Below, in pieces: positions 25,236 through 33,256 of a stretch of 64,000 bases of DNA. The position numbers and the translations under genes were made by a program. Source of the stretch: Flavobacterium sp. KACC 22763 (GTDB taxonomy: Bacteria > Bacteroidota > Bacteroidia > Flavobacteriales > Flavobacteriaceae); the NCBI RefSeq assembly GCF_028736155.1, contig NZ_CP117879.1, forward strand, positions 3,348,001 to 3,412,000, written 5' to 3'. Every line of letters starts with the position of its first letter. The first letter of the stretch is position 1. A model generated the notes under the pieces. It was not told where the DNA came from and searched no databases. It was given only the letters and a program-made list of their open reading frames with translations.

Positions 25236-25681
25236 TGCTAAGATACTGAGACGCTAAGATTCTAAGTTTTTTTTCTTGCCACAGATTAAAAGGATTAAAA
25301 AGATTTTTTCCCGTTTCTGATTTGATTATGTTCCGTAGGAACATTTCATTGGTAGAAAAATTATATCATTTTGGTTGATTTTACGTTCCGTAGGAACGTT
25401 TGATTTAGACATTTTTTTTGACAATCCAACACACCAAACGTTCCTACGGAACGTAAATTGGCTGGCATGATTTTTTTCTACCGATCAAACATTCCTACGG
25501 AATGAACGAGTCTAGACATAAAAATGGAAAACGTTGTTTTCATTATGGAAAACAATTTAAAAGAGAGAGGCTGTTTCAATAAATTGAAACAGCCTCTCTC
25601 TTTTATAAAAAATCTTTTTAATCCTTTTAATCTGTGGCAAAAAACTTAGAATCTTAGAATCTTAAAAACCTTAGCAACTTA
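25236..25681. repeat. composite nested palindrome of about 445 bp
   Basis: The whole gap between two convergent genes is one nested inverted structure. Outer arms: GTTGCTAAGATACTGAGACG plus CTAAGATTCTAAG and GCCACAGATTAAAAGG on the left (25236-25310); the inverse, CTTTTAATCTGTGGC plus CTTAGAATCTTAG and CCTTAGCAACTT, on the right (25604-25681). Inside lie four TTCCGTAGGAA palindromes at 25328-25344, 25383-25399, 25438-25454 and 25490-25504; the first pair and the last pair are inverted arms of about 70 bases. The remaining inner part holds a strong terminator at 25560. No open reading frame of merit is present. Confidence 0.9.
25560..25606. terminator. strong hairpin inside the repeat cluster
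   Basis: AAAAGAGAGAGGCTGTTTCAA pairs with its near-perfect inverse around a short AATAAATT centre, followed by TTTTAT and preceded by AAAA, so it can end both convergent transcripts. Confidence 0.9.
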
Positions 25682-26398
25682 GATAGGTTTATAACTTTTC
25701 ACTTCCCATTTTTTAGAAGCCAAATCTATATAATTGTAATGAAGAACATCATTTTTATCAAACTGACCGTTTTGATTGGTATCTTCAATAGTTCTAAAAT
25801 ATAAACGGTTTTTAGATTCAATTAAACTCCAATCGACCAACTCTTGTAAATCAGCTGAAACTTTGGTAAAATTTTCTCCGCTGATGTCACTTAAATATAA
25901 AGTTTTAATGTCGCTAGTATCTATTTTACCATCTTTATTGGTATCAGAATCCGTAAGCGTGTAAACCATCACGTTATTATGTGTTTTGTCTGCAACCGTT
26001 TTTAAATACGTAGCAGTTAAAATCAAAACTGGTTTATCAGATAAAGGTCGGATAGAATCTGAATCTACTTTTTGGAATTTTAAATTCTGCAGATATCCCG
26101 TTATTTCATATTCGCCTAAATTAGAAATTGTAAAACTCACATCATTTACGCTCGACGAACCAAATCTAGCTTTAGATCCTCTTTCAAAAACTCTTAAATC
26201 TCCAACTGGATGAATTAAATAATTAGTTCCTTCCATTTGAATTGGCAAATCTGCTATTTCAATTTGAGTTGTATCGGCTTTAGTAACACTTACTTTGTTT
26301 GAAGCGCCATAACTTACTTTCGGTTTTTGAACTTCTTCTCGGCAACTTATTACTGTTCCGATAAGTATTAGGGCGATATATTTAAAATACTTTTTCAT
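25679..26398 (-). CDS. lipoprotein with two EF-hand-like calcium loops
   Basis: This 239-residue protein has a lipoprotein signal ending VISC (Cys19). Two 12-residue calcium loops of the dockerin / EF-hand type are clear: DTNKDGKIDTSD at about 152-163 and DTNQNGQFDKND at about 206-217, with acidic or Asn ligands at positions 1, 3, 5, 9 and 12. The rest is predicted beta-rich. I do not recognise a named family. It lies 89 bases downstream of the TonB-dependent receptor gene on the same strand, so it may be the surface lipoprotein partner of that receptor. That role is inference. The stop codon touches the outer repeat arm. Confidence 0.8.
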   Translation of the reverse strand: MKKYFKYIALILIGTVISCREEVQKPKVSYGASNKVSVTKADTTQIEIADLPIQMEGTNYLIHPVGDLRVFERGSKARFGSSSVNDVSFTISNLGEYEITGYLQNLKFQKVDSDSIRPLSDKPVLILTATYLKTVADKTHNNVMVYTLTDSDTNKDGKIDTSDIKTLYLSDISGENFTKVSADLQELVDWSLIESKNRLYFRTIEDTNQNGQFDKNDVLHYNYIDLASKKWEVKSYKPI

Positions 26399-26487
26399 CT
26401 ACAATGATTATATACGATTATCAAATATACTATTTTTGATTGTATTTTTGAGTTTTATTGAATTTTACTGAACAATTACGAAGCAGA

Positions 26488-29001
26488 TTACAACCTCGCA
26501 TTTATCTTAACGTTAAAAACCCTCGAAGTCATATAATTTGGAATCGCATATTGATTTTTTGAATACACATCACGAACCCAAGTATTGGTAATAGCGTTTT
26601 GATTATTGAAAAGATTGAAAATTTCCAATCCAACAGCTAATTCTTTAAAGTTTTTCAGCCAGCCTTTTTTTGTGTTTTGCGTACTTGCGTCAACAAAAAC
26701 CTTTGCAAAACCAATATCAGCTCTTCTGTAATCATTCAATCGGTTTTGATATAAATACGGATCTGAATATGCTGGCGCACCTCCTGGCAATCCTGTATTA
26801 TAAACTAAATTCAAATACACTTTTACACTTGGAATATTCGGCATGTAGTCTTGAAAAAGCATTGCAAATTTCAAACGCTGATCCGTCGGACGAGCAATAT
26901 AGCCTCTATTTTCGTAATTTTCTTCGGTTTTCAAATATCCAAAACTTATCCAAGATTCAGTTCCCGGCACAAACTCTCCATTTAATCTAAAATCAAGACC
27001 TTGCGCATAGGCTTTTGCATTGTTATTGGCAACGTAGCGAATTCGAACATTATCAATCGAATACACATTTACATCAGAAAGTGATTTATAATACAGCTCC
27101 GTCACCCATTTAAAAGGACGATTCCACATTTTAAAATTATAATCGTTCCCTAAAACGACATGAACAGCTTCCTGAGCTTTCACATTCGGATTCACAACTC
27201 CTTCCAAATCTCGCAATTCTCTATAAAACGGAGGTTGATGATATAAGCCGCCTGAAATCCTGAAAACCATATCACGATCCCAATCTGGCTTTATCGCAAA
27301 TTGCGCACGCGGACTTACCACAAACTGTGTTTTTCCTTCTTCTAAAGCTCCCGCAACATTCCAGCCTTGAAAACGCGCTCCCAAATGATACCAGATCTGG
27401 CTCGAACCAATTTCTGATTGTTTGTTCCATTGAGCGTAACCTGAGAATCGATTTATGGTATTAAAATTGGTCGCCCGAATATTTTGATATGGCAAAAGCG
27501 GTCCTGTATAAGGTGTATAAGGCTGATTATTTTTTGGAAGAATGACTAAAGGCGGATTTATAGAAAATCCTGCCGAGTCAATAACTTCCCACTCCACTAC
27601 TCGATCTCGAATAGATTCCCTAGTATATTTTAAACCAAATTCCAACTGGCTTTCTTTCCAATCTTTAGTTCCTTTCAATTCAATATTTGCGATTAGGGCA
27701 TCCAAATCATTTCGGGCATGATTCAGCTGAGAACCAATTCCGCGAGTAAAATCAACTGCAGATGCATTTTCTGGATCTTCAGCATTTACATTCCCTAAAC
27801 GATATTGTGCCAAAATATCAAAATGCTCTTGTTCTGTGGTATGAAACAAAGATCCAATTAATTTCAGAGTAAGCGTTGGCGATGCTTTAAAAGTAGTTTT
27901 TAAAGCTCCAAAATAAGTATTATATTGATCTTTTTCCTGTCCGTCGTAATAAACTGCAAGTGCCATTGGCTGATCTAAAGTACCAAAATTAGTCTGACGA
28001 ACTAAAGGCTCATACGAATATTTGTTTTGAGAAATATTTCCTAAAAAGCTCATTTGCCATTTTTCAGAAATATCATAATTCACATTGGTTTGAATATCGG
28101 CAAAAGTTGGCTTATAATTAGTATCTGTATCTTGGCTATTTACCAAAAGACTATTATTTCTGTAACGAACTCCTGTTACCGCAGACCATTTTTTATTTTT
28201 TGAAACTAAATCGACTGCAGCGCTTCCTCCTAAAAAACTGGCTTCAAAAGCTGCCCCAAACTGAGTTGGCTTTCGATATGTAATATCCAAAACAGAAGAT
28301 AATTTATCGCCGAACTTTGCCTGAAATCCACCCGCAGAAAATTCAACATTTTGGACTAAATCTGTATTGGTAAAACTAAGTCCTTCCTGCTGTCCCGAGC
28401 GAATTAAAAACGGACGATATACTTCTACTTCATTTACATAAACCAGATTTTCGTCATAATTTCCGCCACGAACCATATATTGAGTGCTCAATTCGTTATT
28501 TGAATTAACACCAGGAAGCGTTTTCAGAATATTTTCGATTCCTGCGTTGGCGCCTGGAATCTTTTTTATGGTTTCAGTATCAACCGAAGTAATTCCCTGA
28601 ACTCTTTTTCTGTTTCCAGAAGAAACAAAAACTTCTCCCATTTGCTCTTCCGAATTACTCATAATCGGATTAAAAACAAATACTTCATTTGTTTTTAAAC
28701 TGACCGTCAAACTCATCATTTTTAAAGAAACGTGAGTAAAAATCAGCGAAACCTTTTTGTTTGATGGAATTTCAATTTCATAAAATCCATTTGCATCAGA
28801 TTGCCCAGCAGTTCCTTGAGACGAAATATTTACGCCCCCAACAGGATGTTTTTCCACATCTAAAATTATCCCTTTTACGCGGGCATTTTGAGCTAAAGCA
28901 ATACAGCTGAAAAATAAAAAAAGAAAAACGAATGTAAACCTGTTGTAATTCAAAGATTTTGGAGTTTTATTTTTGTTGACTTCTAAAAAAACGAGTTTCA
29001 A
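26488..29001 (-). CDS. TonB-dependent outer-membrane receptor
   Basis: The protein has 837 residues: a hydrophobic signal (ending IALAQ), a carboxypeptidase-regulatory-like fold at about 42-110 (VKGIILDVEKHPVGGVNISS), a plug domain (NAGIENILKTLPGVNSNNEL, then YMVRGGNYDENLVYVNEVEV), and a 22-strand barrel ending VFNVKINARL. It imports a ligand driven by TonB-ExbBD. The ligand is unknown. The ATG at 29001 overlaps the upstream M23 gene by 35 bases and gives a 21-residue polar stretch before the signal; an in-frame TTG at 28953, just after the M23 stop, would give a normal signal peptide and may be the real start. It is probably co-transcribed with the M23 gene and the EF-hand lipoprotein. Confidence 0.92.
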   Translation of the reverse strand: MKLVFLEVNKNKTPKSLNYNRFTFVFLFLFFSCIALAQNARVKGIILDVEKHPVGGVNISSQGTAGQSDANGFYEIEIPSNKKVSLIFTHVSLKMMSLTVSLKTNEVFVFNPIMSNSEEQMGEVFVSSGNRKRVQGITSVDTETIKKIPGANAGIENILKTLPGVNSNNELSTQYMVRGGNYDENLVYVNEVEVYRPFLIRSGQQEGLSFTNTDLVQNVEFSAGGFQAKFGDKLSSVLDITYRKPTQFGAAFEASFLGGSAAVDLVSKNKKWSAVTGVRYRNNSLLVNSQDTDTNYKPTFADIQTNVNYDISEKWQMSFLGNISQNKYSYEPLVRQTNFGTLDQPMALAVYYDGQEKDQYNTYFGALKTTFKASPTLTLKLIGSLFHTTEQEHFDILAQYRLGNVNAEDPENASAVDFTRGIGSQLNHARNDLDALIANIELKGTKDWKESQLEFGLKYTRESIRDRVVEWEVIDSAGFSINPPLVILPKNNQPYTPYTGPLLPYQNIRATNFNTINRFSGYAQWNKQSEIGSSQIWYHLGARFQGWNVAGALEEGKTQFVVSPRAQFAIKPDWDRDMVFRISGGLYHQPPFYRELRDLEGVVNPNVKAQEAVHVVLGNDYNFKMWNRPFKWVTELYYKSLSDVNVYSIDNVRIRYVANNNAKAYAQGLDFRLNGEFVPGTESWISFGYLKTEENYENRGYIARPTDQRLKFAMLFQDYMPNIPSVKVYLNLVYNTGLPGGAPAYSDPYLYQNRLNDYRRADIGFAKVFVDASTQNTKKGWLKNFKELAVGLEIFNLFNNQNAITNTWVRDVYSKNQYAIPNYMTSRVFNVKINARL

Positions 29002-30658
29002 AGATAGTAGTATTTCCTACATTATCAACAACTTCAACTTTTAATACGTTTTCACCTTCTGCTAAATATTGATCGTCAAAAGTATGCGTAATTCTTCTGG
29101 CTTTATTTTCGTATTCAAACAAGACCCAACTTCCGTTCAAATAGCCATTATAAGATTTTATGCCAGACAGAGAATCGCTTATCGTTAAATCAATTTTCTT
29201 TTGATCGCTAATCCATTTTCCTTCAATTGGTTTTGCAATTTTAATAACTGGCGGAATTGTATCGAGAACTAAGCCGTATGTACCTAATATTTTTGCTTTC
29301 GCAGTAAAAACATCTCCTTTTCTGATTGTTCCGTTATAACTTGTCCCTTTACCAATATAAAGTTTATCTCTTAATGATTCTGGATAAGTATCATCTTTTA
29401 TGGTAATTGTAAAATTAGAATGTACTGGAACCGTATCGTCATGAATAAAAAGTTTATTACTTCTAACATCAAAATTCATATTAAAATCATCGTAGAAAGT
29501 TCCAGCAGGAAAGAAAACCGACATGTTATCTTTCTCAAAATTGGCATCTCTATTATATTTTATAAAATACTTTCCGTTAACTGACTCTGACTCCACAAGA
29601 GGTGTTGCAGTATCAAACTCAATTGGAACCGTGATCGAATTCATATTCCCAAAATAATCTGAAACCTCGATTTTGTAATTTGAAGTTAAATTAGATTCTG
29701 CTTTTACAATACCGCGAAGTGAATCGGTTTTAATAATACTTAAAGCGAAAGGCGTTTTCATAAAAAGTTTCTGAACACGCTGTCCAGATTTTTTATATCG
29801 AGAATAATCAATCAAAGCGTTGATGTAGCGCATTTCATCAAAAGAATAAGTATTAAATTGATAGTTATAATTCTGATTTCCGTTTAAAAAAGTCGAAACG
29901 TTAAAAACCCCATTTCTGTTATGTGACACATCATCCGTATCAATAGCATTAATTCCAAAACCAATTTTTCCGTTTGCCTTAACTTTTGAAGCTAGATAAG
30001 TTCCGTCTTTTTGAAGCGCCATGTTTACCAGAAGAGGCTGTTTAGATTGGTTTACCGTAGCATTATCCAACGGATAAACATATAAACTAGATAAGGTTGG
30101 TTTTTTAGTATCTTTTAAATTTTGGTCAAAGCCAAAGAAAATCGGGTTGATAACAAATTCTGTTTTAGTATCTCGAATTTCAAAATGAAGATGCGGTCCT
30201 TCTGACGAACCTGTGTTTCCTGAAAGTCCGATTATATCACCCTTTTTCACAGGAAGTTCGTCTGGTTTTGGAAACATTTCAATCTCATAGGCTTTTTCTT
30301 TGTAATGCGTTTTTTTTACATAATCTAAAATTGCCCCAGTTGGTGTTTGCAAATGCCCATAAACAGAAGTATACCCGTTTGGATGCGTGATATAAATACA
30401 TTTTCCATTTCCAAATGTCGAAATTTTAATTCTTGACACATATCCATCAGCAATTGCATGTACAGTTAAACCTTCTCTTTGATTGGTCTTTAAATCAAAA
30501 CCTGCATGGAAATGATTAGGTCTCAACTCACCGAAATTACCAGAAAGTTGCATTGGAATATCTAATGGCGGACGGAAATAATCTTTAGGATATTGTGTTT
30601 GAGCAAACACAGAATTACAAATTAAAAGGGCAAGTACATATAATCTCATAAACAACAT
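28967..30658 (-). CDS. exported M23-family metallopeptidase
   Basis: I place the start at 30658 (MLFMRLYVLALLICNSVFAQ); 30649 and 30682 are also possible in-frame ATGs. The product has about 563 residues with a signal peptide ending in FAQ. The LytM/M23 domain follows at once: NFGELRPNHFHAGFDLK holds the first zinc His and Asp, YTSVYGHL is conserved, and GPHLHFEIRD supplies the last His pair. This is a zinc endopeptidase that cuts peptide cross-links in peptidoglycan. About 380 residues of beta-rich sequence follow, probably Ig-like, including DNVGNTTIFETRFF at the end. Its 3' end overlaps the TonB receptor gene, so the two are translationally linked. Confidence 0.9.
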   Translation of the reverse strand: MLFMRLYVLALLICNSVFAQTQYPKDYFRPPLDIPMQLSGNFGELRPNHFHAGFDLKTNQREGLTVHAIADGYVSRIKISTFGNGKCIYITHPNGYTSVYGHLQTPTGAILDYVKKTHYKEKAYEIEMFPKPDELPVKKGDIIGLSGNTGSSEGPHLHFEIRDTKTEFVINPIFFGFDQNLKDTKKPTLSSLYVYPLDNATVNQSKQPLLVNMALQKDGTYLASKVKANGKIGFGINAIDTDDVSHNRNGVFNVSTFLNGNQNYNYQFNTYSFDEMRYINALIDYSRYKKSGQRVQKLFMKTPFALSIIKTDSLRGIVKAESNLTSNYKIEVSDYFGNMNSITVPIEFDTATPLVESESVNGKYFIKYNRDANFEKDNMSVFFPAGTFYDDFNMNFDVRSNKLFIHDDTVPVHSNFTITIKDDTYPESLRDKLYIGKGTSYNGTIRKGDVFTAKAKILGTYGLVLDTIPPVIKIAKPIEGKWISDQKKIDLTISDSLSGIKSYNGYLNGSWVLFEYENKARRITHTFDDQYLAEGENVLKVEVVDNVGNTTIFETRFFRSQQK

Positions 30659-30772
30659 TTTTGCTAAGATAAGCAAAAACAAGCCAATAAAAGCAAGAAA
30701 AAGGCTTCAAAATCACAATTAATTGAATTACAATATATTTATCTAAATTAATGCAAAAAAATCGATAAAAAA

Positions 30773-30802
30773 TTGCATTAATAAAAAGGAATATTAACTT
30801 TG
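30773..30802 (+). promoter_or_regulatory. predicted promoter of the zapA-rny region
   Basis: TTG (30773-30775), 19 bases, TAACTTTG (30795-30802). It is an exact consensus match, with the first start codon 28 bases later. Confidence 0.78.
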
Positions 30803-30830
30803 TAGGATTAAGTAATGAATAGGATGCATA

Positions 30831-31121
30831 ATGAGTGTAATTGCAGAAATAATTGATACTCTTGAATATAAAGTTGAAAAGCTTTTTGAGAAATCGAAAG
30901 CCTTTGAACAAAACAATCAAGTATTACGATTAGAACTAGCCAAAGCTGCGCAAATTATCCAGAAACAATCTGAGGAAATGGAAGCTTTGAAGAAGCAAAA
31001 TGAAACACTTAAGATAGCCAATTCGTTGCTTGGCAGCGACAATAACAAGAGAGAGACAAAGCTTAAAATAAATTCATTAATTCGCGAAATTGATTACTGC
31101 ATAGCGCAATTATCAGATTAA
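30831..31121 (+). CDS. small coiled-coil protein upstream of zapA
   Basis: The protein has 96 residues, almost all alpha-helical. From about residue 5 to 70 it shows heptad spacing with Leu, Ile and Ala at a/d positions (VIAEIIDTLEYKVEKLFEKS, later KQSEEMEALKKQNETLKIAN), so it should form a coiled-coil dimer. The C-terminal REIDYCIAQL is short. It precedes zapA by 4 bases. Size and structure resemble ZapB, the ZapA-linked divisome coiled coil, but similarity is structural and positional; I would not give the name. It acts, if this reading is right, in the cytoplasm at the division ring. Confidence 0.8.
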   Translation: MSVIAEIIDTLEYKVEKLFEKSKAFEQNNQVLRLELAKAAQIIQKQSEEMEALKKQNETLKIANSLLGSDNNKRETKLKINSLIREIDYCIAQLSD

Positions 31122-31125
31122 TAAT

Positions 31126-31419
31126 ATGGACGGAAAGCTTAGAATTAAAATATCAATTGCCGATCGCGTTTACCCACTTACGGTTGAACCCGCTCAAGAA
31201 GAAGGACTTAGAAGTGCTTCTAAAAAAATTGATGCTATGATTAAGCAGTTCGAAGAAAATTACGCGGTTCGTGACAAACAAGATGTTCTAGCCATGTGTG
31301 CATTACAATTTGCATCGCAAGTAGAACAAAAACAGATTGATAATGCAATCGATGGAGAAGAGACTATCGAAAGAATTAAAAGATTAAACACGCTTTTAGA
31401 TCAATATCTCGAAAATTAA
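31126..31419 (+). CDS. zapA: cell division protein ZapA
   Basis: This protein has 97 residues. The N-terminal globular half carries the ZapA pattern LRIKISIADRVYPLTVEPAQ followed by EEGLRSASKKIDAMIKQF, and the C-terminal half is one long helix for coiled-coil tetramerisation (ALQFASQVEQKQIDNAI and on). ZapA bundles FtsZ protofilaments at the Z ring. It follows the coiled-coil gene by 4 bases and is followed by a 6S-like RNA, the same order as zapA-ssrS in Gammaproteobacteria. Confidence 0.92.
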   Translation: MDGKLRIKISIADRVYPLTVEPAQEEGLRSASKKIDAMIKQFEENYAVRDKQDVLAMCALQFASQVEQKQIDNAIDGEETIERIKRLNTLLDQYLEN

Positions 31420-31445
31420 ACGTTCTTTACAGAAACTAAGATACT

Positions 31446-31608
31446 GCCTACATTAGTTCACATTTGGTAAACTCAACACTAACAATTTAGAATGAGCAAA
31501 TCGTCGCTACTATAGTATGCCCTCCATTTGGCTGGGAAACTTGAACAGTGAGTTAGCTCAAAACTTGTCTTTACGAGTTTATACAAGCAATTAATGTAGG
31601 CTTTTTTT
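31446..31608 (+). ncRNA. ssrS: 6S-like RNA (6S-Flavo type)
   Basis: GCCTACATTA (31446-31455) pairs perfectly with TAATGTAGGC (31592-31601) and is followed at once by seven T, so the outer stem doubles as terminator. Inside, TTGGTAAACTC (31464-31474) pairs with GAGTTTATACAA (31575-31586) with small bulges, leaving a rod-like hairpin with a large central bubble. The length of about 160 bases, the rod shape and the position after zapA are those of 6S RNA, which binds sigma-70 RNA polymerase holoenzyme by mimicking an open promoter. As I recall, Rfam has a family named 6S-Flavo for this locus in Flavobacteria. The 5' end is set by the stem only. Confidence 0.85.
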
Positions 31609-31628
31609 ATATATAAACCCTAACAAAC

Positions 31629-33188
31629 ATGGACATCATAACGATCATTATTGGTATTGTAGGTATTGCAGCAGGATTTGCAATAGCTAAAATTATCGAG
31701 AAAAGTAATATTTCAAACCTAATTAAAAACGCTAAAAAAGAAGCGGCTTCTATCTTAAAAGACGCAAATTTAGAAGCAGAAAATATCAAAAAAGATAAAA
31801 TTCTTCAAGCAAAAGAGCGTTTTATCGAACTTAAATCAGAACACGAACAAGTTATTTTAGCACGCGATAAAAAAGTTGCTGAAGTAGAAAAACGCGTTCG
31901 CGATAAAGAATCTCAAGTTTCTAACGAACTTTCTAAAGCTAAAAAAGTAAACGAAGACTTTGAAGCTAAAACAGCTGAATACAACAATAAAATTGAGGTT
32001 TTAGACAAAAAACAGGCTGAAGTTGACAAACTTCACAAAAGCCAGTTACAGCAATTAGAGGTTATCTCTGGTCTTTCTGCTGAAGAAGCTAAAGAACAAT
32101 TGGTAGAAGGTTTAAAAGCTGAAGCTAAAACAAAAGCAATGTCTCATATTCAAGAAACAATTGAAGAGGCAAAACTTACTGCACAGCAGGAAGCTAAAAA
32201 AATCATCATTAATACGATCCAAAGAGTTGGAACAGAAGAAGCAGTTGAAAACTGTGTATCTGTTTTCAACATTGAATCTGATGATGTAAAAGGACGTATT
32301 ATTGGACGTGAAGGACGTAACATTAGAGCGCTTGAAGCTGCAACTGGAGTGGAAATTATTGTTGATGACACACCAGAAGCTATTATCCTTTCTTGTTTCG
32401 ATCCTGTTCGTAGAGAAATTGCTCGTCTGTCTTTACACAAATTAGTAACTGACGGACGTATTCACCCAGCTCGTATTGAGGAAGTTGTTGCAAAAACTGC
32501 AAAACAAATCGACGACGAAATTATTGAAGTTGGAAAACGTACCGTTATTGACTTAGGTATTCACGGCTTACACCCAGAATTAATTAAAGTGGTTGGTAGA
32601 ATGAAATACCGTTCTTCTTACGGACAAAACTTATTACAGCACTCAAGAGAGGTTTCTAAACTTTGTGGTATCATGGCTGCAGAATTAGGATTGAACGTGA
32701 AATTAGCAAAAAGAGCTGGTTTATTACACGATATCGGAAAAGTGCCGGATACAGAAAGTGATTTGCCACACGCGCTTTTAGGTATGCAATGGGCTGAGAA
32801 ATACGGTGAGAAAGAAGAAGTATGCAACGCAATTGGAGCGCACCATGATGAGATTGAAATGAAATCTTTACTGTCTCCAATTATTCAGGTTTGTGATGCT
32901 ATTTCTGGAGCTAGACCAGGCGCTAGACGTCAGGTTCTTGATTCTTACATTCAACGTTTGAAAGACCTTGAAGATGTAGCTTACGGATTCAGCGGAGTTA
33001 AAAATGCTTACGCAATTCAAGCTGGTAGAGAACTTCGTGTAATTGTAGAAAGCGAAAAAGTTTCTGATGATAATGCTGCAAACTTATCTTTCGAAATTTC
33101 ACAAAAAATTCAAACAGAAATGACTTATCCTGGACAGGTAAAAGTTACAGTTATTAGAGAAACAAGAGCTGTAAACATTGCTAAATAA
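31629..33188 (+). CDS. rny: ribonuclease Y
   Basis: The protein has 519 residues with an N-terminal membrane anchor ([20 protein letters not shown]), a long charged coiled coil (about 30-200), a KH RNA-binding domain ([20 protein letters not shown], near 220-250), and an HD phosphodiesterase domain with [10 protein letters not shown] near 365 and AIGAHHDE, whose His and Asp residues bind the two metals. It is the endonuclease that starts mRNA decay at the cytoplasmic membrane. It lies 20 bases after the 6S-like RNA terminator. All domains are complete. Confidence 0.96.
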   Translation: MDIITIIIGIVGIAAGFAIAKIIEKSNISNLIKNAKKEAASILKDANLEAENIKKDKILQAKERFIELKSEHEQVILARDKKVAEVEKRVRDKESQVSNELSKAKKVNEDFEAKTAEYNNKIEVLDKKQAEVDKLHKSQLQQLEVISGLSAEEAKEQLVEGLKAEAKTKAMSHIQETIEEAKLTAQQEAKKIIINTIQRVGTEEAVENCVSVFNIESDDVKGRIIGREGRNIRALEAATGVEIIVDDTPEAIILSCFDPVRREIARLSLHKLVTDGRIHPARIEEVVAKTAKQIDDEIIEVGKRTVIDLGIHGLHPELIKVVGRMKYRSSYGQNLLQHSREVSKLCGIMAAELGLNVKLAKRAGLLHDIGKVPDTESDLPHALLGMQWAEKYGEKEEVCNAIGAHHDEIEMKSLLSPIIQVCDAISGARPGARRQVLDSYIQRLKDLEDVAYGFSGVKNAYAIQAGRELRVIVESEKVSDDNAANLSFEISQKIQTEMTYPGQVKVTVIRETRAVNIAK

Positions 33189-33208
33189 TCCAAAGAAAAT
33201 ATAAAAAA

Positions 33209-33240
33209 ACAAAGGCTGTCAATTGACAGCCTTTATTTTT
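33209..33240 (+). terminator. intrinsic terminator of rny
   Basis: AAAGGCTGTC (33211-33220) pairs perfectly with GACAGCCTTT (33225-33234), loop AATT, then ATTTTT. The A run on its left also serves the convergent kinase gene. Confidence 0.94.
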
Positions 33241-33256
33241 TATAATAATTTAAGTT

